A DNA stretch of 64,000 nt from Sphingomonas sp. PP-F2F-G114-C0414 (GCF_003688595.1 NZ_RCWT01000016.1:55347-119346), one strand, 5' to 3'. Positions 52,980-62,095 are shown, counted from the stretch's first letter. Translations and numbers: made by a program. Notes: generated from the sequence alone by a model not told the origin.

Positions 52980-53654
52980 TCAGGAGTGTACGGGAGTCTC
53001 CGGCGCGGTCGCTGCGGCCTTGGCGGAGATATGCGAGCCGAACAGGCGATCCCAGAAGATCGTCGTGATCGCGTAATTGCCGTCGCGGCGACCGAAATGA
53101 TGGCGCAGGTGATGTCGGCGCAACGCGCGCATCAGCGGACCGCGCGCCGGTAGCTGATGGCAGGCGTAATGGATGCTGTCATAGGCGACGTAGCCGATCG
53201 CGAACCCCAGGAAGATCACCGTGCCCGCAGGCCCGAACGCCGATGCCAGGCCAACCCAGATCGCACCCGACCAGGTCACGCTGACGATCGGGGGCATCAG
53301 GCTGCGATAGGGATCGTTCGGATCGGAATGATGATTGCCGTGCATCACATAGCCGAGCCAGCGGCCCAGTTCCGACTGCAATTCCAGGTGGAACAGAAAG
53401 CGGTGCATGCAATATTCGAACAGCGACCAGATCAGCAGACCCGTCATCACCAGTCCGACCCAGGTCAGCGGCGCCACGGTTCCCCAGCCCGCCCATGTGA
53501 CCAGCACGAGGATCATGGACCAGGTCGCGACGAACGCGCGGGGCGATATCACGGTCAGGCGTTCGAGCAGATCGCTGCGAAACAACCGAAGGCGTTGCGG
53601 ATACTCGGCGCCCCCGCCGTGGTTCGGCCTTGGCTCTTGTCTACGCATACTCAT
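52980..53654 (-). CDS. fatty-acid hydroxylase / sterol-desaturase-family membrane protein
   Basis: A 224-aa protein with about four membrane helices and the eight-histidine di-iron pattern: EYCMHRFLFH, MHGNHHSDPND, SIHYACHQ and RRHHLRHHFG. This matches lipid 2-hydroxylases of the FA2H/Scs7 type, which act on sphingolipid or LPS-like acyl chains. That would suit a sphingomonad, whose glycosphingolipids carry 2-hydroxy acids (family knowledge plus inference). It is divergent from the SDR gene. The basic N-terminus is cytoplasmic. Confidence 0.85.
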   Translation of the reverse strand: MSMRRQEPRPNHGGGAEYPQRLRLFRSDLLERLTVISPRAFVATWSMILVLVTWAGWGTVAPLTWVGLVMTGLLIWSLFEYCMHRFLFHLELQSELGRWLGYVMHGNHHSDPNDPYRSLMPPIVSVTWSGAIWVGLASAFGPAGTVIFLGFAIGYVAYDSIHYACHQLPARGPLMRALRRHHLRHHFGRRDGNYAITTIFWDRLFGSHISAKAAATAPETPVHS

Positions 53655-53829
53655 ACCGCCGCTATGGACAGAGGCGGGGTGCCCCTGTCAAGTGACACTA
53701 GGAGCAATAGATTATCCTGGGCTTACCGAGAAACGGCATCTGTCGACGGGCTGGTTCAGGTTTGCGCCAAGTTATGGTGTAGACGACACACCCGACAGCC
53801 CCTTCAAATAAGCGCCATTCAGGATAGAC

Positions 53830-54588
53830 GTGCGACAGCGAATTCTCATAACCGGTGCCTCGCGAGGGTTGGGTGCCGCGATCGCGCGGCACTATGCCGG
53901 TCCGGATGTCCTGCTCGTGTTGTGGGGACGCGACCACGAACGGCTCGAGCAGGTCGCGGATCAGTGCCGTGACGCCGGTGCGATGGTGACGCTCCGATTG
54001 CTCGATCTCGTCGATCCCGCAGCGGCGCTCGCCGCGATCGACGCGGAGGAGTCTGCGGGGGCCATCGACATCGCCGTGCTCGCGGCCGGGCTCGGCGATA
54101 TCCAGGGTCGCCACGAACGGAGCGAAGATCCGGCCCGGATGGTCAGGCTGGGCCTGGTCAACTTCGTCACACCGAGCGCGATGGCCGCGGCGCTGGCCGA
54201 CAGGATGACGGCGCGTGGCCACGGCCATATCATCCTGATCGGATCGGCCGCGGCGTTTCATGCGCTCCCGTTCGCCGCGGCCTATGCCGGGTCGAAGGCA
54301 GGCCTTGCCCGCTTCGCGCAGGCACTGCGGATCGGCATGGCCCCTTATGGCGTCCGGGTCATGCTCGTATCGCCCGGCCCGATCGACCGGCCCGAAGGGC
54401 GCCAGGTCGCGGCGCCGCAGCGTCTCCTGATGCAACCCGCCGACGTCGCCGCGCGGATCGTGGCGGCGAGCGCACGCGGCGACGCGCATCTCGTCCTGCC
54501 CTGGCCGTTCGCCGCGTTGCGGCTGGTCGATCGCCTGCTGCCCGCGGGCTTGCGCGATCGGTTGCTGCGCAGTCTCAGGCCGAAGTGA
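53830..54588 (+). CDS. short-chain dehydrogenase/reductase
   Basis: A 252-aa SDR with ILITGASRGLGAAIARHYAG (NAD(P) loop), LAAGLG (in place of NAG), a Ser in ILIGSAAAF and AYAGSKAGLARFAQ (Y-x3-K), so it is catalytically complete. The C-terminus is hydrophobic and basic and may touch the membrane. The start is GTG at 53830. Its end overlaps the convergent LtaS-like gene by 14 nt. SDRs of this type occur in capsule and lipid loci; the substrate is unknown. Confidence 0.85.
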   Translation: MRQRILITGASRGLGAAIARHYAGPDVLLVLWGRDHERLEQVADQCRDAGAMVTLRLLDLVDPAAALAAIDAEESAGAIDIAVLAAGLGDIQGRHERSEDPARMVRLGLVNFVTPSAMAAALADRMTARGHGHIILIGSAAAFHALPFAAAYAGSKAGLARFAQALRIGMAPYGVRVMLVSPGPIDRPEGRQVAAPQRLLMQPADVAARIVAASARGDAHLVLPWPFAALRLVDRLLPAGLRDRLLRSLRPK

Positions 54589-56092
54589 CGGAGGCGCCGC
54601 GGACGGCGCGCAGGATGGCATGATGGAGCTGGTCGGGGGTGAGGTCGATGCGGCCATCGGCGCCGGCGACTGGCGCGGGGACCGGCTTTCCGTCGACGAA
54701 CCGCAGCATCACATAGGGCGTGTGGCGGACCGGGTCAGGCTCCGCCACGCCGGGAATGCTCGGTCGATGATCGCCGAAGAAGACCAGCAGCGCTGAGCGG
54801 CGGGTGTCGGCGAGGCCGTCGATCAGCTCGGTCAGCATCGTGTCGCTGTTGCGGACATGGTGGAGATAGGCGTCGAGCCCGCCCGGCGATCCGGTCAACC
54901 GGTCCTTCATCCACGGACCGTGGTTTTCCATCGTCACTGCATAGAGGAACGTCGGTTCCGCAGCGTCGTCGATCAGTGTGCGGAGCGACGCCCCAAGCGT
55001 CCGGTCGGCGACGTAGCGGCCGGTGCCGGGCACGACCGGCGGGAAATGCTCCTCCCCGATCAGGCGGTCGAAACCGATCGCCGGCATCATCTGGTCGCGC
55101 CCGTAGAAGCGCAGGTCGTGCGGATGGACGAACAGACAGCCATAACCTGACGCGCCAAGCTTCGCAGACAAGGCGTAGGAGCCTTCGCGCTGCGCGGTCA
55201 GGAAGGGGTCGTAGCGACGGAAGCCCAGCGCCGCCTCGCTACGCCCGAACAGCACGCCGAATTCGGTCCGCATCGTATAGGCGCCGAACCCGCTGACGCC
55301 GAGGTTGCCCCATTGCGACGCCAACACGCGCGCGCGTGCCAATCCGGGCAAGGCGTGTCGGGGATCGTTCGTCAGGTCGACCGGATCGGCAAAGGATTCG
55401 CACTGGATGACGATCACGAGATCCGGCCGGGCAAAGTCGGCTGCTGGATCGGTTGCGGGTAGCGATCCGTCGGAAAATTCGGTCGGGCACAACGGAGGAT
55501 CGGGCGTTTCGCGCCAGCGTAGCCAATACAGCAGCAGCGTCGCGATCAGGCCGTGGCGGGCGAGATCGGCGTCGATGTCGGGTGTCCCCGCCAGACCGGC
55601 AAAGGCCTTGCCGCGGAGCAGCGCCGCCAAGGTCCCCCCGGCCAGCAGCAGCACCCCCGCCCCCACGAGATGCGGCGTCAGATGCGGCACGAACAGCCAG
55701 ACCAGCGCGAGGAGCAGGCCGAGCGCACCGATCGCCAACCCCGATTTCTGCGGCGTCGACAGCGCGGTGAAATAGAAACCGGGATGCCGGACCAGTGCGG
55801 AGAGCAGCGCTAGGTCGGAGAACAGCAAAGGTTCGCCCAGCATCGCGTGCTTGGCGTTCGATGCGGTCACGAACACCGCCATCAGCGCGACGACGAGGCT
55901 GGCGGCAACCGGCGCGCTTCCCGAAAGCGCCAGGATCAGGCCGAACAGCGCGGTCATCGTCAGACACTGCAGGATCAGTCCCGGCGCACTGCGCAGCGCG
56001 CTGCCCCGATAGCGGTGCCGCGGTCGCACCGCCGCATCGAGCGCCAGCGAGACGCTCTGCATCAGCAGGAAGGATATAAAACCGATCGTCAC
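54575..56092 (-). CDS. LtaS-like sulfatase-fold membrane protein (phosphoglycerol-transferase type)
   Basis: A 505-aa protein. Four to five N-terminal membrane helices (residues 1-165) are followed by a periplasmic alkaline-phosphatase-fold domain. DLVIVIQCESFADP supplies the metal-binding Glu block. YTMRTEFGVLFG has the threonine nucleophile position of LtaS (T-x2-T-E-F). AVTMENHGPW and FFGDHRPS follow. It could transfer a phosphorylated group to the capsule or a lipid. It lies on the minus strand between the SDR and kpsS genes. The exact substrate is not predictable. Confidence 0.82.
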   Translation of the reverse strand: MTIGFISFLLMQSVSLALDAAVRPRHRYRGSALRSAPGLILQCLTMTALFGLILALSGSAPVAASLVVALMAVFVTASNAKHAMLGEPLLFSDLALLSALVRHPGFYFTALSTPQKSGLAIGALGLLLALVWLFVPHLTPHLVGAGVLLLAGGTLAALLRGKAFAGLAGTPDIDADLARHGLIATLLLYWLRWRETPDPPLCPTEFSDGSLPATDPAADFARPDLVIVIQCESFADPVDLTNDPRHALPGLARARVLASQWGNLGVSGFGAYTMRTEFGVLFGRSEAALGFRRYDPFLTAQREGSYALSAKLGASGYGCLFVHPHDLRFYGRDQMMPAIGFDRLIGEEHFPPVVPGTGRYVADRTLGASLRTLIDDAAEPTFLYAVTMENHGPWMKDRLTGSPGGLDAYLHHVRNSDTMLTELIDGLADTRRSALLVFFGDHRPSIPGVAEPDPVRHTPYVMLRFVDGKPVPAPVAGADGRIDLTPDQLHHAILRAVRGASVTSA

Positions 56093-56320
56093 AGTCTGCC
56101 GCGGTGTCGGACTCGAAGGAGGGTCATGAATCGACGCGCGAAGGCCAGCGACGACAGACTTGTAGCGGCAGGCGTATAGCGGGAGGCCGTGAGGCTGTCA
56201 CCGCCGGTCATCTTGCCTCCGTGCGTCAACCTATCTAGCTGCCGGGTCAACGGCCCGGATGCCGACGGACACCCGCCATGATGCGCCGCATTATGTGTCT
56301 ATCGCCTGCATCGGATATGT

Positions 56321-57676
56321 ATGAAAGGCTGCCGCATGCTTTCTTCCTTTGCCGATGTGCCCGACATCACACCCAAAATAGCGGCGCCGAGTTCGACACT
56401 ACCCCCGGCGCGACGCAACGTCCTGCTTCTGCAAGGGCTGATGGGGCCGCTCTTCGGCCGGGTCGGCAAGGCGCTGCGCCAGCAGGGCTACGGGGTCTAC
56501 AAGGTCAATTTCAACGGTGGCGACCGGCTGTTCTGGCGGCTGCCCAACGGCATCGACTATCGCGGATCGCTCGCCGACTGGCCCGACGCGCTGGCGCGGC
56601 TGATCGACGAGCACCAGATCACCGATGTCATGCTGTTCGGCGACTGCCGGGCGATGCACCTCGGCGCGACCCAGGTGTGCCGCACCCTTCACATCCCCGT
56701 CCATGTGTTCGAGGAAGGTTATATCCGGCCGGACTGGGTGACGCTCGAACTGGGCGGCGTGAACGGCCATTCGAGTTTGCCGCGCGATCCGGCCTGGTAC
56801 CGCGCCCAGGCCGCGACGCTTCCGCCGATCCCCGAGCATCGCCAGGTCGCATCGTCGTTTCGGCGACGCGCGCTCGAGGCGGTCGCGTACAACGTCGCCG
56901 ACGTTTTCAGCCGCTGGTATTACCCGCATTGGGCCAATCACCGCCCCTGGCATCCGCTGGTCGAGGCGATGGGCTGGGTACGCCGGTTGCGCGGGCGCAA
57001 GCAGGCGGCGGTGCGGGCGGCCGCGCTGGTCGCGCAACTCGAGACCCGCGGCGATCCCTATGTGCTGTTTCCGTTGCAGCTCGATTCCGATGCCCAGATC
57101 CGGCTGCATTCGAGCTTCGCCGGGATCGCCGATGCGTTGCGGATGGTGATGCATTCCTTTGCGGAGAATGCCCCTGCCCCGCTGCGACTGGTCATCAAGG
57201 AGCACCCGCTCGATAACGGCGTCCGCGACTGGCGCGAGGAGACCGCGTCGCTCGCCGCACTCCACGGTGTTACCGACCGCGTCGACTATCTCGAAAGCGG
57301 CGACATGGTGCCGATCGCGTGCAAGGCGAAAGGCATGGTGACGATCAACAGCACCAGCGGGACACTCGCGCTCATGCAGGGCGTTCCGGTGATCGCGCTC
57401 GGCCATGCGGTCTACGACATGGACGGCATCACCTTCCAGGGATCGCTCGACGAGTTCTGGCGCGATCCCGGCAAGCCCGACGCGGAGACGTTTGCCGCGT
57501 TCCGCCGCGTGCTCATCGACCAGTGCCTGATCCCCGGCGGTTTCTTCTCAGAAGAGGCGCTCGCACGCGTGACCGAAGGCGTGATCGCCCGGCTGGAAGC
57601 GGCCAGCCCGAAGCATATCGCGACAGACGGCACGGGCGCGTTGTCCGCCGACTTGCAGGTCACGAAGATTTCCTGA
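56321..57676 (+). CDS. kpsS: capsule polysaccharide export / first beta-Kdo transferase KpsS
   Basis: A 451-aa protein with the KpsS pattern: VLLLQGLMGPLFGRVGKALRQQG, VYKVNFNGGDRLFW, MLFGDCRAMHLGA, HVFEEGYIRPDWVTLELGGVNGHS, YVLFPLQLDSDAQI, VIKEHPLDNG and TINSTSGTLALMQGVPVIALGHAVYD. It adds the first beta-Kdo to phosphatidylglycerol. ATG at 56321 or 56336 may start. About 230 bp of promoter region lie upstream. It is the last capsule gene; the replication module follows after about 320 bp. Confidence 0.95.
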   Translation: MKGCRMLSSFADVPDITPKIAAPSSTLPPARRNVLLLQGLMGPLFGRVGKALRQQGYGVYKVNFNGGDRLFWRLPNGIDYRGSLADWPDALARLIDEHQITDVMLFGDCRAMHLGATQVCRTLHIPVHVFEEGYIRPDWVTLELGGVNGHSSLPRDPAWYRAQAATLPPIPEHRQVASSFRRRALEAVAYNVADVFSRWYYPHWANHRPWHPLVEAMGWVRRLRGRKQAAVRAAALVAQLETRGDPYVLFPLQLDSDAQIRLHSSFAGIADALRMVMHSFAENAPAPLRLVIKEHPLDNGVRDWREETASLAALHGVTDRVDYLESGDMVPIACKAKGMVTINSTSGTLALMQGVPVIALGHAVYDMDGITFQGSLDEFWRDPGKPDAETFAAFRRVLIDQCLIPGGFFSEEALARVTEGVIARLEAASPKHIATDGTGALSADLQVTKIS

Positions 57677-57681
57677 CTACT

Positions 57682-57713
57682 ATCCTACATGACGACCTGT
57701 CGACGTGTAGGAT
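57682..57713. repeat. inverted repeat, possible operator or centromere site
   Basis: ATCCTACA and TGTAGGAT enclose 16 bp. Read as CTACATGACGAC-CT-GTCGACGTGTAG, the dyad matches at 10 of 12 positions. It shares GACGAC and GTCGAC words with the sites near parA. Confidence 0.6.
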
Positions 57714-57780
57714 GGCGGCGCGACAGAGATTGCTTGGTTTGGGCAAGAGCCAGAGTCCTCGGCGCAGCAGACAGAGGTCC

Positions 57781-57806
57781 GACATGTCGACAAGCAGACA
57801 TGTCGA
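57781..57806. repeat. two direct GACATGTCGA sites, candidate parS
   Basis: GACATGTCGA occurs at 57781-57790 and again at 57797-57806, 16 bp apart; each contains the palindrome GACATGTC. Related GGACATGTCG sites lie at 59264 and 62825, all within the replication/partition module. Confidence 0.5.
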
Positions 57807-57895
57807 TCGACGAGGCGGTGGATCGAGCGCGAGGCACCCTGGCTTGCAGCACTCTGCGACCGGTCGCAGGCCTGCGCCATACAGCCGTTGAATTC

Positions 57896-57911
57896 ATACT
57901 CGAAAGCACGA
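57896..57911 (+). repeat. single iteron core upstream of repA
   Basis: ATACTCGAAAGCACGA, identical to the core of the four iterons downstream of repA. It is in the same orientation but lacks their AATTG start. Confidence 0.8.
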
Positions 57912-57968
57912 GCTTTTCACCCAAAACCGCGATTTTCCTCTCCGTCTCCCTTGGCAGGCTCCCATAAG

Positions 57969-57984
57969 TTCGTGCTTTCGAGTA
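57969..57984 (-). promoter_or_regulatory. inverted iteron core in the repA leader, candidate autoregulatory operator
   Basis: TTCGTGCTTTCGAGTA is the reverse complement of the iteron core and ends 10 bp before the repA start. An inverted RepA site over the promoter is the usual autorepression layout of iteron plasmids. The claim for this replicon is inference. Confidence 0.65.
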
Positions 57985-57994
57985 GAAATAGCCG

Positions 57995-59086
57995 ATGACC
58001 CGACCCAGCCCCGCCAAGCGCGCCCCTGCCCCGCGCGCCAAACCCCGCAAGTCGAGCGCCGGCCAGACGGAAATTCCGCAGGGCGACCTGTTCCTGCTCG
58101 ACAGCCCGTTATACGGCGAGATCCGCGGCGAACGGTCGCTGATGGCGTTCCCGTTCTTCGCGCTCAGCAAGAATGCGTGGATGAAGCCGCTCAGCTACAA
58201 GACCGACACCGTCACGATCGAGGTGCGGCCCAGTGCGAGTGGCGTCGCGACGATCTACGACAAGGAGATCGTGCTCTATATCGCCAGCCTGATGGCCGCC
58301 AAGCTCGAGGCCGGCGAGGACGTCGCACAGGATTTCGTCTTTACCGCGCACGATCTGTTCAGCGTCACCGGCAGCAACCACAGCGCGCGGTCCTATGGAC
58401 GGCTGTCCGAAGCGCTCGAGCGGCTGCAGGGCACCCAGATCAAGACCAATATCGAGGCGGGTGGCGAAGGCGAGGAAGGGTTCTTCTCATGGCTATCCGA
58501 AGCCAAGCTTCATTATAACAAGACCCGCGCCGGCGAACGCCGCTTGAAGGCAGTCAAGGTGCGGCTGTGCGACTGGCTGTTCCGGGCGATCCTGCTCGAC
58601 CGGCACGTGCTCGACTATGCCGCGGCGTATTTTCAACTCGGTCCGATCGAGCGGCGGATCTACGAAGTCGCGCGATCGGCCGGCGATGGCGATGGGTTCG
58701 AGATCGACCTTGCGACTTTCCGGTTGCAGATAGGCTATCAGAATCCGCTGGCGAACTTTCGCGCCGCGTTGCGGCAGATCGTCGTCGCCGACACGATCCC
58801 CGACTACCGGCTCGACCTCGTCGAGACGATCGGCGATCCCGACGGCACCGAGGTCGTCAAGCGGGGCCGCAAGACCAACCCCGTCAGGGTCGTGATCACC
58901 AGGCGGCTGACTGCGCTCGACGAGCATCCCAAACCCCGCCTGTCGCGGCAGCTCCTGTCGACCGCGGAACCGATGTCGAAAACGCCCCGTGAAGCAGGTC
59001 GTGAAACTGGCCGCGAGCTAGGCCGGGAAGCGAGCCGCGAATCACCGCGCGAATCAGGGATCACCGAGTCGGAAGACCTGTTTTAA
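57995..59086 (+). CDS. repA: replication initiator protein RepA (RPA family)
   Basis: A 363-aa protein. A basic N-terminal tail is followed by GDLFLLDSPLYGEIRGERSLMAFPFFALSKN and KTDTVTIEVRPSASGVATIYDKEIVLYIAS, the replication-initiator-A (PF10134) core. FSVTGSNHSARSYGRLSEALERLQGTQI (winged helix) and LCDWLFRAILLDRHVLDYAAAYFQLGPIERRIYEVAR follow. It should bind the iterons to open the origin. The C-terminus (about 331-350) is an odd run of four-residue repeats of the type G/S-R-E-x. The stop codon lies inside the first downstream iteron. Confidence 0.92.
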   Translation: MTRPSPAKRAPAPRAKPRKSSAGQTEIPQGDLFLLDSPLYGEIRGERSLMAFPFFALSKNAWMKPLSYKTDTVTIEVRPSASGVATIYDKEIVLYIASLMAAKLEAGEDVAQDFVFTAHDLFSVTGSNHSARSYGRLSEALERLQGTQIKTNIEAGGEGEEGFFSWLSEAKLHYNKTRAGERRLKAVKVRLCDWLFRAILLDRHVLDYAAAYFQLGPIERRIYEVARSAGDGDGFEIDLATFRLQIGYQNPLANFRAALRQIVVADTIPDYRLDLVETIGDPDGTEVVKRGRKTNPVRVVITRRLTALDEHPKPRLSRQLLSTAEPMSKTPREAGRETGRELGREASRESPRESGITESEDLF

Positions 59087-59222
59087 TTGATACTCGAAAG
59101 CACGAACTTTCCCGCGAATTGATACTCGAAAGCACGAATACGCCGACGAATTGATACTCGAAAGCACGAACTTTCGACAGGATAATCGATCAATTTTCGT
59201 AATTGATACTCGAAAGCACGAA
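59085..59222 (+). repeat. four 22-bp iterons, replication origin
   Basis: AATTGATACTCGAAAGCACGAA occurs exactly at 59085-59106, 59117-59138, 59149-59170 and 59201-59222. The first three start 32 bp apart (about three helical turns), the fourth 52 bp further. The following 40 bp (to about 59260) are AT-richer and could be the melting region. Direct iterons behind an RPA-type rep gene define an iteron-controlled origin. Confidence 0.92.
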
Positions 59223-59506
59223 CCGCGGACGCTTTCGTTATTACAGATTAACTGCAAAAATCGGGACATGTCGGCGATGACGTCGGTGGAACGCAAATTG
59301 GAGCGGCTGTGACCCCATAAAGGAAAGCCCGGCACGAAGGCCGGGCATCCCAAGGTAGTGATGGAGCGACGTCGCCAAACGTCGATTCCGGGGTCGAAAC
59401 TGACCGACCCTCTCCACATAGCCTGACACGGACTTCGGTTCAAGGATGCGCGTTTCGCGCCACGCTCTCTCTTTGTCTCGGTCCCAGCCCCATAAGGGGA
59501 TGGAAG
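59223..59506. other. intergenic region after the iterons
   Basis: It holds an AT-rich stretch, a GGACATGTCGG site (59264), a GC-rich hairpin and the leader of the HTH gene. CCCCATAA occurs at 59313 and again at 59490, the second inside a small CCCC/GGGG hairpin covering the ribosome-binding site of the next gene. No gene is seen. Confidence 0.5.
59327..59346 (+). terminator. GC-rich hairpin between repA and the HTH gene
   Basis: GCCCGGC, loop ACGAAG, GCCGGGC. There is no T-run. It could end repA transcription or form part of an origin or counter-transcript structure. Confidence 0.5.
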
Positions 59507-60322
59507 ATGGCTGTTTTTACCTTGGGCCAGGCGACGGCGCAGGCGCTGGGCGCGGTTGCAGGACGTCGGTCGCCGCGCCGGCCGTCACCTATCCTGTCTC
59601 CAGGCTTGGGCGCGCGGTCGGGCGGTCCACATCGCACCGGTGCGCCGGTGCTGCGCGACAGCATCGAGGCCGGTACCTTCGAGGAGCTGTTCTTCACCGT
59701 TCCGGGCAAGGGCGAGACCGACAAATTGTTGCGGATCGCCAGGCGCACGCTCGACGCGGGGCGTCAGCTGCGCCGCGAGGCGCGCGCCGGCGACCGTATT
59801 CTGAGCGCGGCCGAGCGCCGGATCATCCTGCTCACCGCTGCCGCGGTCCGCGTCTACGAAGAGATTCTCACCTTGGCGCGGCTCAACAAGGGGCGCGTCT
59901 TTCCGAGCTACGACCACCTGTCCAAGGCGACGAGCCTGGGTCGTGCGACGATCGCGCGCGCCCTGCATATCCTCGAGGACATCGGCTTTCTCGTTCGGCA
60001 GCGGCGGTTCAAGCGTGTCGAGGCCGAGGGTCCTGGGCCGCGCTATCGGCAGACCTCCAACGTGTACCGCCCTACCCTGCCCCAGCGCGTCCTCGCCTAT
60101 CTGCCGCGGTGGATGCGGCCGGCACCAACGCCCGACGACGTTGTCCAGCAGCAGGCGGATCGGATCGACGATATCGCGGCCATGCTGTCCGGGTTGTCGT
60201 GTCGTGATCTGGCGGCGGTGACGGTCGGGGGGCAATTGGGCAAGATGCTGGCCAAGCTCGGAGCCGGTGTCGATCGGATCGAACGCGAGTCTCAAATCCA
60301 GTCTCAATCCCTCCAAAGTTAA
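59507..60322 (+). CDS. helix-turn-helix protein of the replication module
   Basis: A 271-aa protein. After a basic, Pro-rich N-terminus comes ILSAAERRIILLTAAAVRVYEEILTLA, then a winged-helix block GRVFPSYDHLSKATSLGRATIARALHILEDIGFL with wing RQRRFKRVEA. The helix-turn-helix is of the HTH_36/Rep type found in plasmid replication accessory or control proteins. GGGGATGGAAG directly precedes the ATG. It lies between repA and the partition genes. It could be a second initiator or a copy-number regulator; I cannot decide. Confidence 0.7.
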   Translation: MAVFTLGQATAQALGAVAGRRSPRRPSPILSPGLGARSGGPHRTGAPVLRDSIEAGTFEELFFTVPGKGETDKLLRIARRTLDAGRQLRREARAGDRILSAAERRIILLTAAAVRVYEEILTLARLNKGRVFPSYDHLSKATSLGRATIARALHILEDIGFLVRQRRFKRVEAEGPGPRYRQTSNVYRPTLPQRVLAYLPRWMRPAPTPDDVVQQQADRIDDIAAMLSGLSCRDLAAVTVGGQLGKMLAKLGAGVDRIERESQIQSQSLQS

Positions 60323-60598
60323 TTAATAGAAAGAAAATTAGTGTCGGATAAGGTGACAGGAAGCCGTAAAAACCTAATCCAGGAGTGCCGGCGTTGCCGT
60401 CACATGCTCCCTAGCTGGAGCAAGCGGTGAGCGCCGTCTTTCAAAGGCATGGTGGTGATACGGTCAGCCGTCGATCCGACGTGTCGCAGGTCGATGATCA
60501 TCTGCACTTGCACCGCTGTCGGCGGCTTGGCAGCATCACGTTCCAGGTTCCGGTCCGATAAATAGGCTTAGCCCGGACCATAGTGAGGTCCGGCGACA

Positions 60599-62095
60599 AT
60601 GATGACGGCGATCCTGTTTGCGACATCCACGCTGGGTATGGCGGGACAAATCCCGGCCAGATCCGCACCCCAGACAACGACTGTAGCGGCATCGAACGCG
60701 ATCGTCGGCGACTGGCAGGGCGCGATCGTGCCCGCGCCGGGCCGGTCGATCCCCCTCATACTGCATATCAGCGGCACGCCCGGCAGTTTGACCGCAACGC
60801 TCGACAGTCCTGCCCAAGGCGCGGTCGGCCTGCCCGTCGCATCGGTCAAGCAGGAGGGCAGAACGCTCCACCTCATGCTGACCACCCCATCGGCCAGCTA
60901 TACGGCCATCCTTTCGGATGACGGCAGAACGCTGGAGGGGACATGGTCGCAGGGTGGCGGTTCGATTCCGCTCACGATGACCCGTGCGACGACCCGGACG
61001 GCTCCTGCCAAAACGTCGGGCACTGCGCGACCCCAAACGCCCCGGCCACCGTTCCCGTACCGCGTCGAGGAGGTCGCATATGACAACGCGATCGGCGGAT
61101 CGCACCTCGCCGGTACGCTCACCCTGCCTGCAAACAAGGGCCCCTTCCCGGCGGTTTTGCTGATCACGGGGTCCGGGCTTCAGGATCGCGACGAGACGCT
61201 GTTCGGGCACAAGCCGTTCCTCGTCTGGGCCGATGCCTTGACCCGTCGCGGGATTGCCGTGCTCCGCGTCGACGATCGTCAGACCGGTGGTTCGACCGGC
61301 GATGTCCGGAGTGCCACGACAGCCGACTTTGCCGGCGACGTCGAGGCCGGCCTTGCCTTTCTGCGTTCGCGCCGGGATGTCGACGCGAGCCGCATTGGTC
61401 TGATCGGCCATAGCGACGGCGGGATCATCGCACCGATCGTCGCCGACCGGGACCCTGCCCTGGCATTCATCGTGTTGCTGTCGAGCCCGGGCGAACCGCT
61501 CGAACAGGTTCTTCTTTCCCAGAAGCGTTGGCTGGAAACGGCTGCCGGTGTACCGAAGGCGACCGTCGACCAGTCGGCAGCGACCATGCAGCGCCTTTAC
61601 GATGCGGTAAAAGGCGCCCCCGATCAGCAGAGCGCGGATAGCCGTCTCGCCGCGGCGTGGCATTCGATCGCCCAACACGGCGGAAAGCGCGACGGGGAGC
61701 GCGGCGGACGGCGCGACGATGCTGCCGCCCCGGCTCCCGTCCCGATCGGGCTGCGTACCATCGCACAACCGTGGATGCGCTGGTTCCTTTCCTACGATCC
61801 GCGGCCCGCACTCGAAGAGGTCCGATGCCCCGTTCTCGCGCTGGGCGGTTCGAAGGACGTGCAAGTGTCGGCGTCGCGCAATCTCGCCGATATCAAGGCC
61901 GCGCTTCACGATAATCCGGATGCCACGACAATCGAGGTACCGGGCTTGAACCATCTGTTGCAGACCGCGCCGACGGGAAACGTTTCCGAATATGCCACGA
62001 TCGAGGAGACGGTGTCCCCTATCGCCCTTAAGACGGTGGGCGACTGGATCGTCGACCGGACGAAGCGCGCCCGAGGTCGACCGAAACTGGGGTAA
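60599..62095 (+). CDS. secreted alpha/beta hydrolase
   Basis: A 498-aa protein. An N-terminal signal-like segment (MMTAILFATSTLGMAG) and a beta-rich domain (about 35-130; IVGDWQGAIVPAPGRSIPLILHISG) precede an alpha/beta hydrolase. That domain has PAVLLITGSGLQDRDE, VLRVDDRQTGGSTGD, nucleophile Ser in IGLIGHSDGG, an acid region VLALGGSKDVQV and the His in VPGLNHLLQ. It resembles bacterial secreted esterase/dienelactone-hydrolase-like enzymes. It is a cargo gene inside the replication-partition module. The substrate is unknown. Confidence 0.82.
   Translation: MMTAILFATSTLGMAGQIPARSAPQTTTVAASNAIVGDWQGAIVPAPGRSIPLILHISGTPGSLTATLDSPAQGAVGLPVASVKQEGRTLHLMLTTPSASYTAILSDDGRTLEGTWSQGGGSIPLTMTRATTRTAPAKTSGTARPQTPRPPFPYRVEEVAYDNAIGGSHLAGTLTLPANKGPFPAVLLITGSGLQDRDETLFGHKPFLVWADALTRRGIAVLRVDDRQTGGSTGDVRSATTADFAGDVEAGLAFLRSRRDVDASRIGLIGHSDGGIIAPIVADRDPALAFIVLLSSPGEPLEQVLLSQKRWLETAAGVPKATVDQSAATMQRLYDAVKGAPDQQSADSRLAAAWHSIAQHGGKRDGERGGRRDDAAAPAPVPIGLRTIAQPWMRWFLSYDPRPALEEVRCPVLALGGSKDVQVSASRNLADIKAALHDNPDATTIEVPGLNHLLQTAPTGNVSEYATIEETVSPIALKTVGDWIVDRTKRARGRPKLG

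Larger units (their letters stand above)
57677..57994. promoter_or_regulatory. repA upstream region with palindromes and iteron-like copies
   Basis: No gene. It holds an 8-bp inverted repeat (57682-57689/57706-57713), two direct GACATGTCGA sites (57781, 57797), one direct iteron core (57896-57911) and one inverted copy (57969-57984) just before repA. It is probably the control region of the replicon. Confidence 0.65.

Noticed and set aside
59085..59222. CRISPR-like spaced repeats
   Set aside because: Only four 22-bp units with 10-30 bp gaps, no cas genes, located behind a rep gene: these are iterons.
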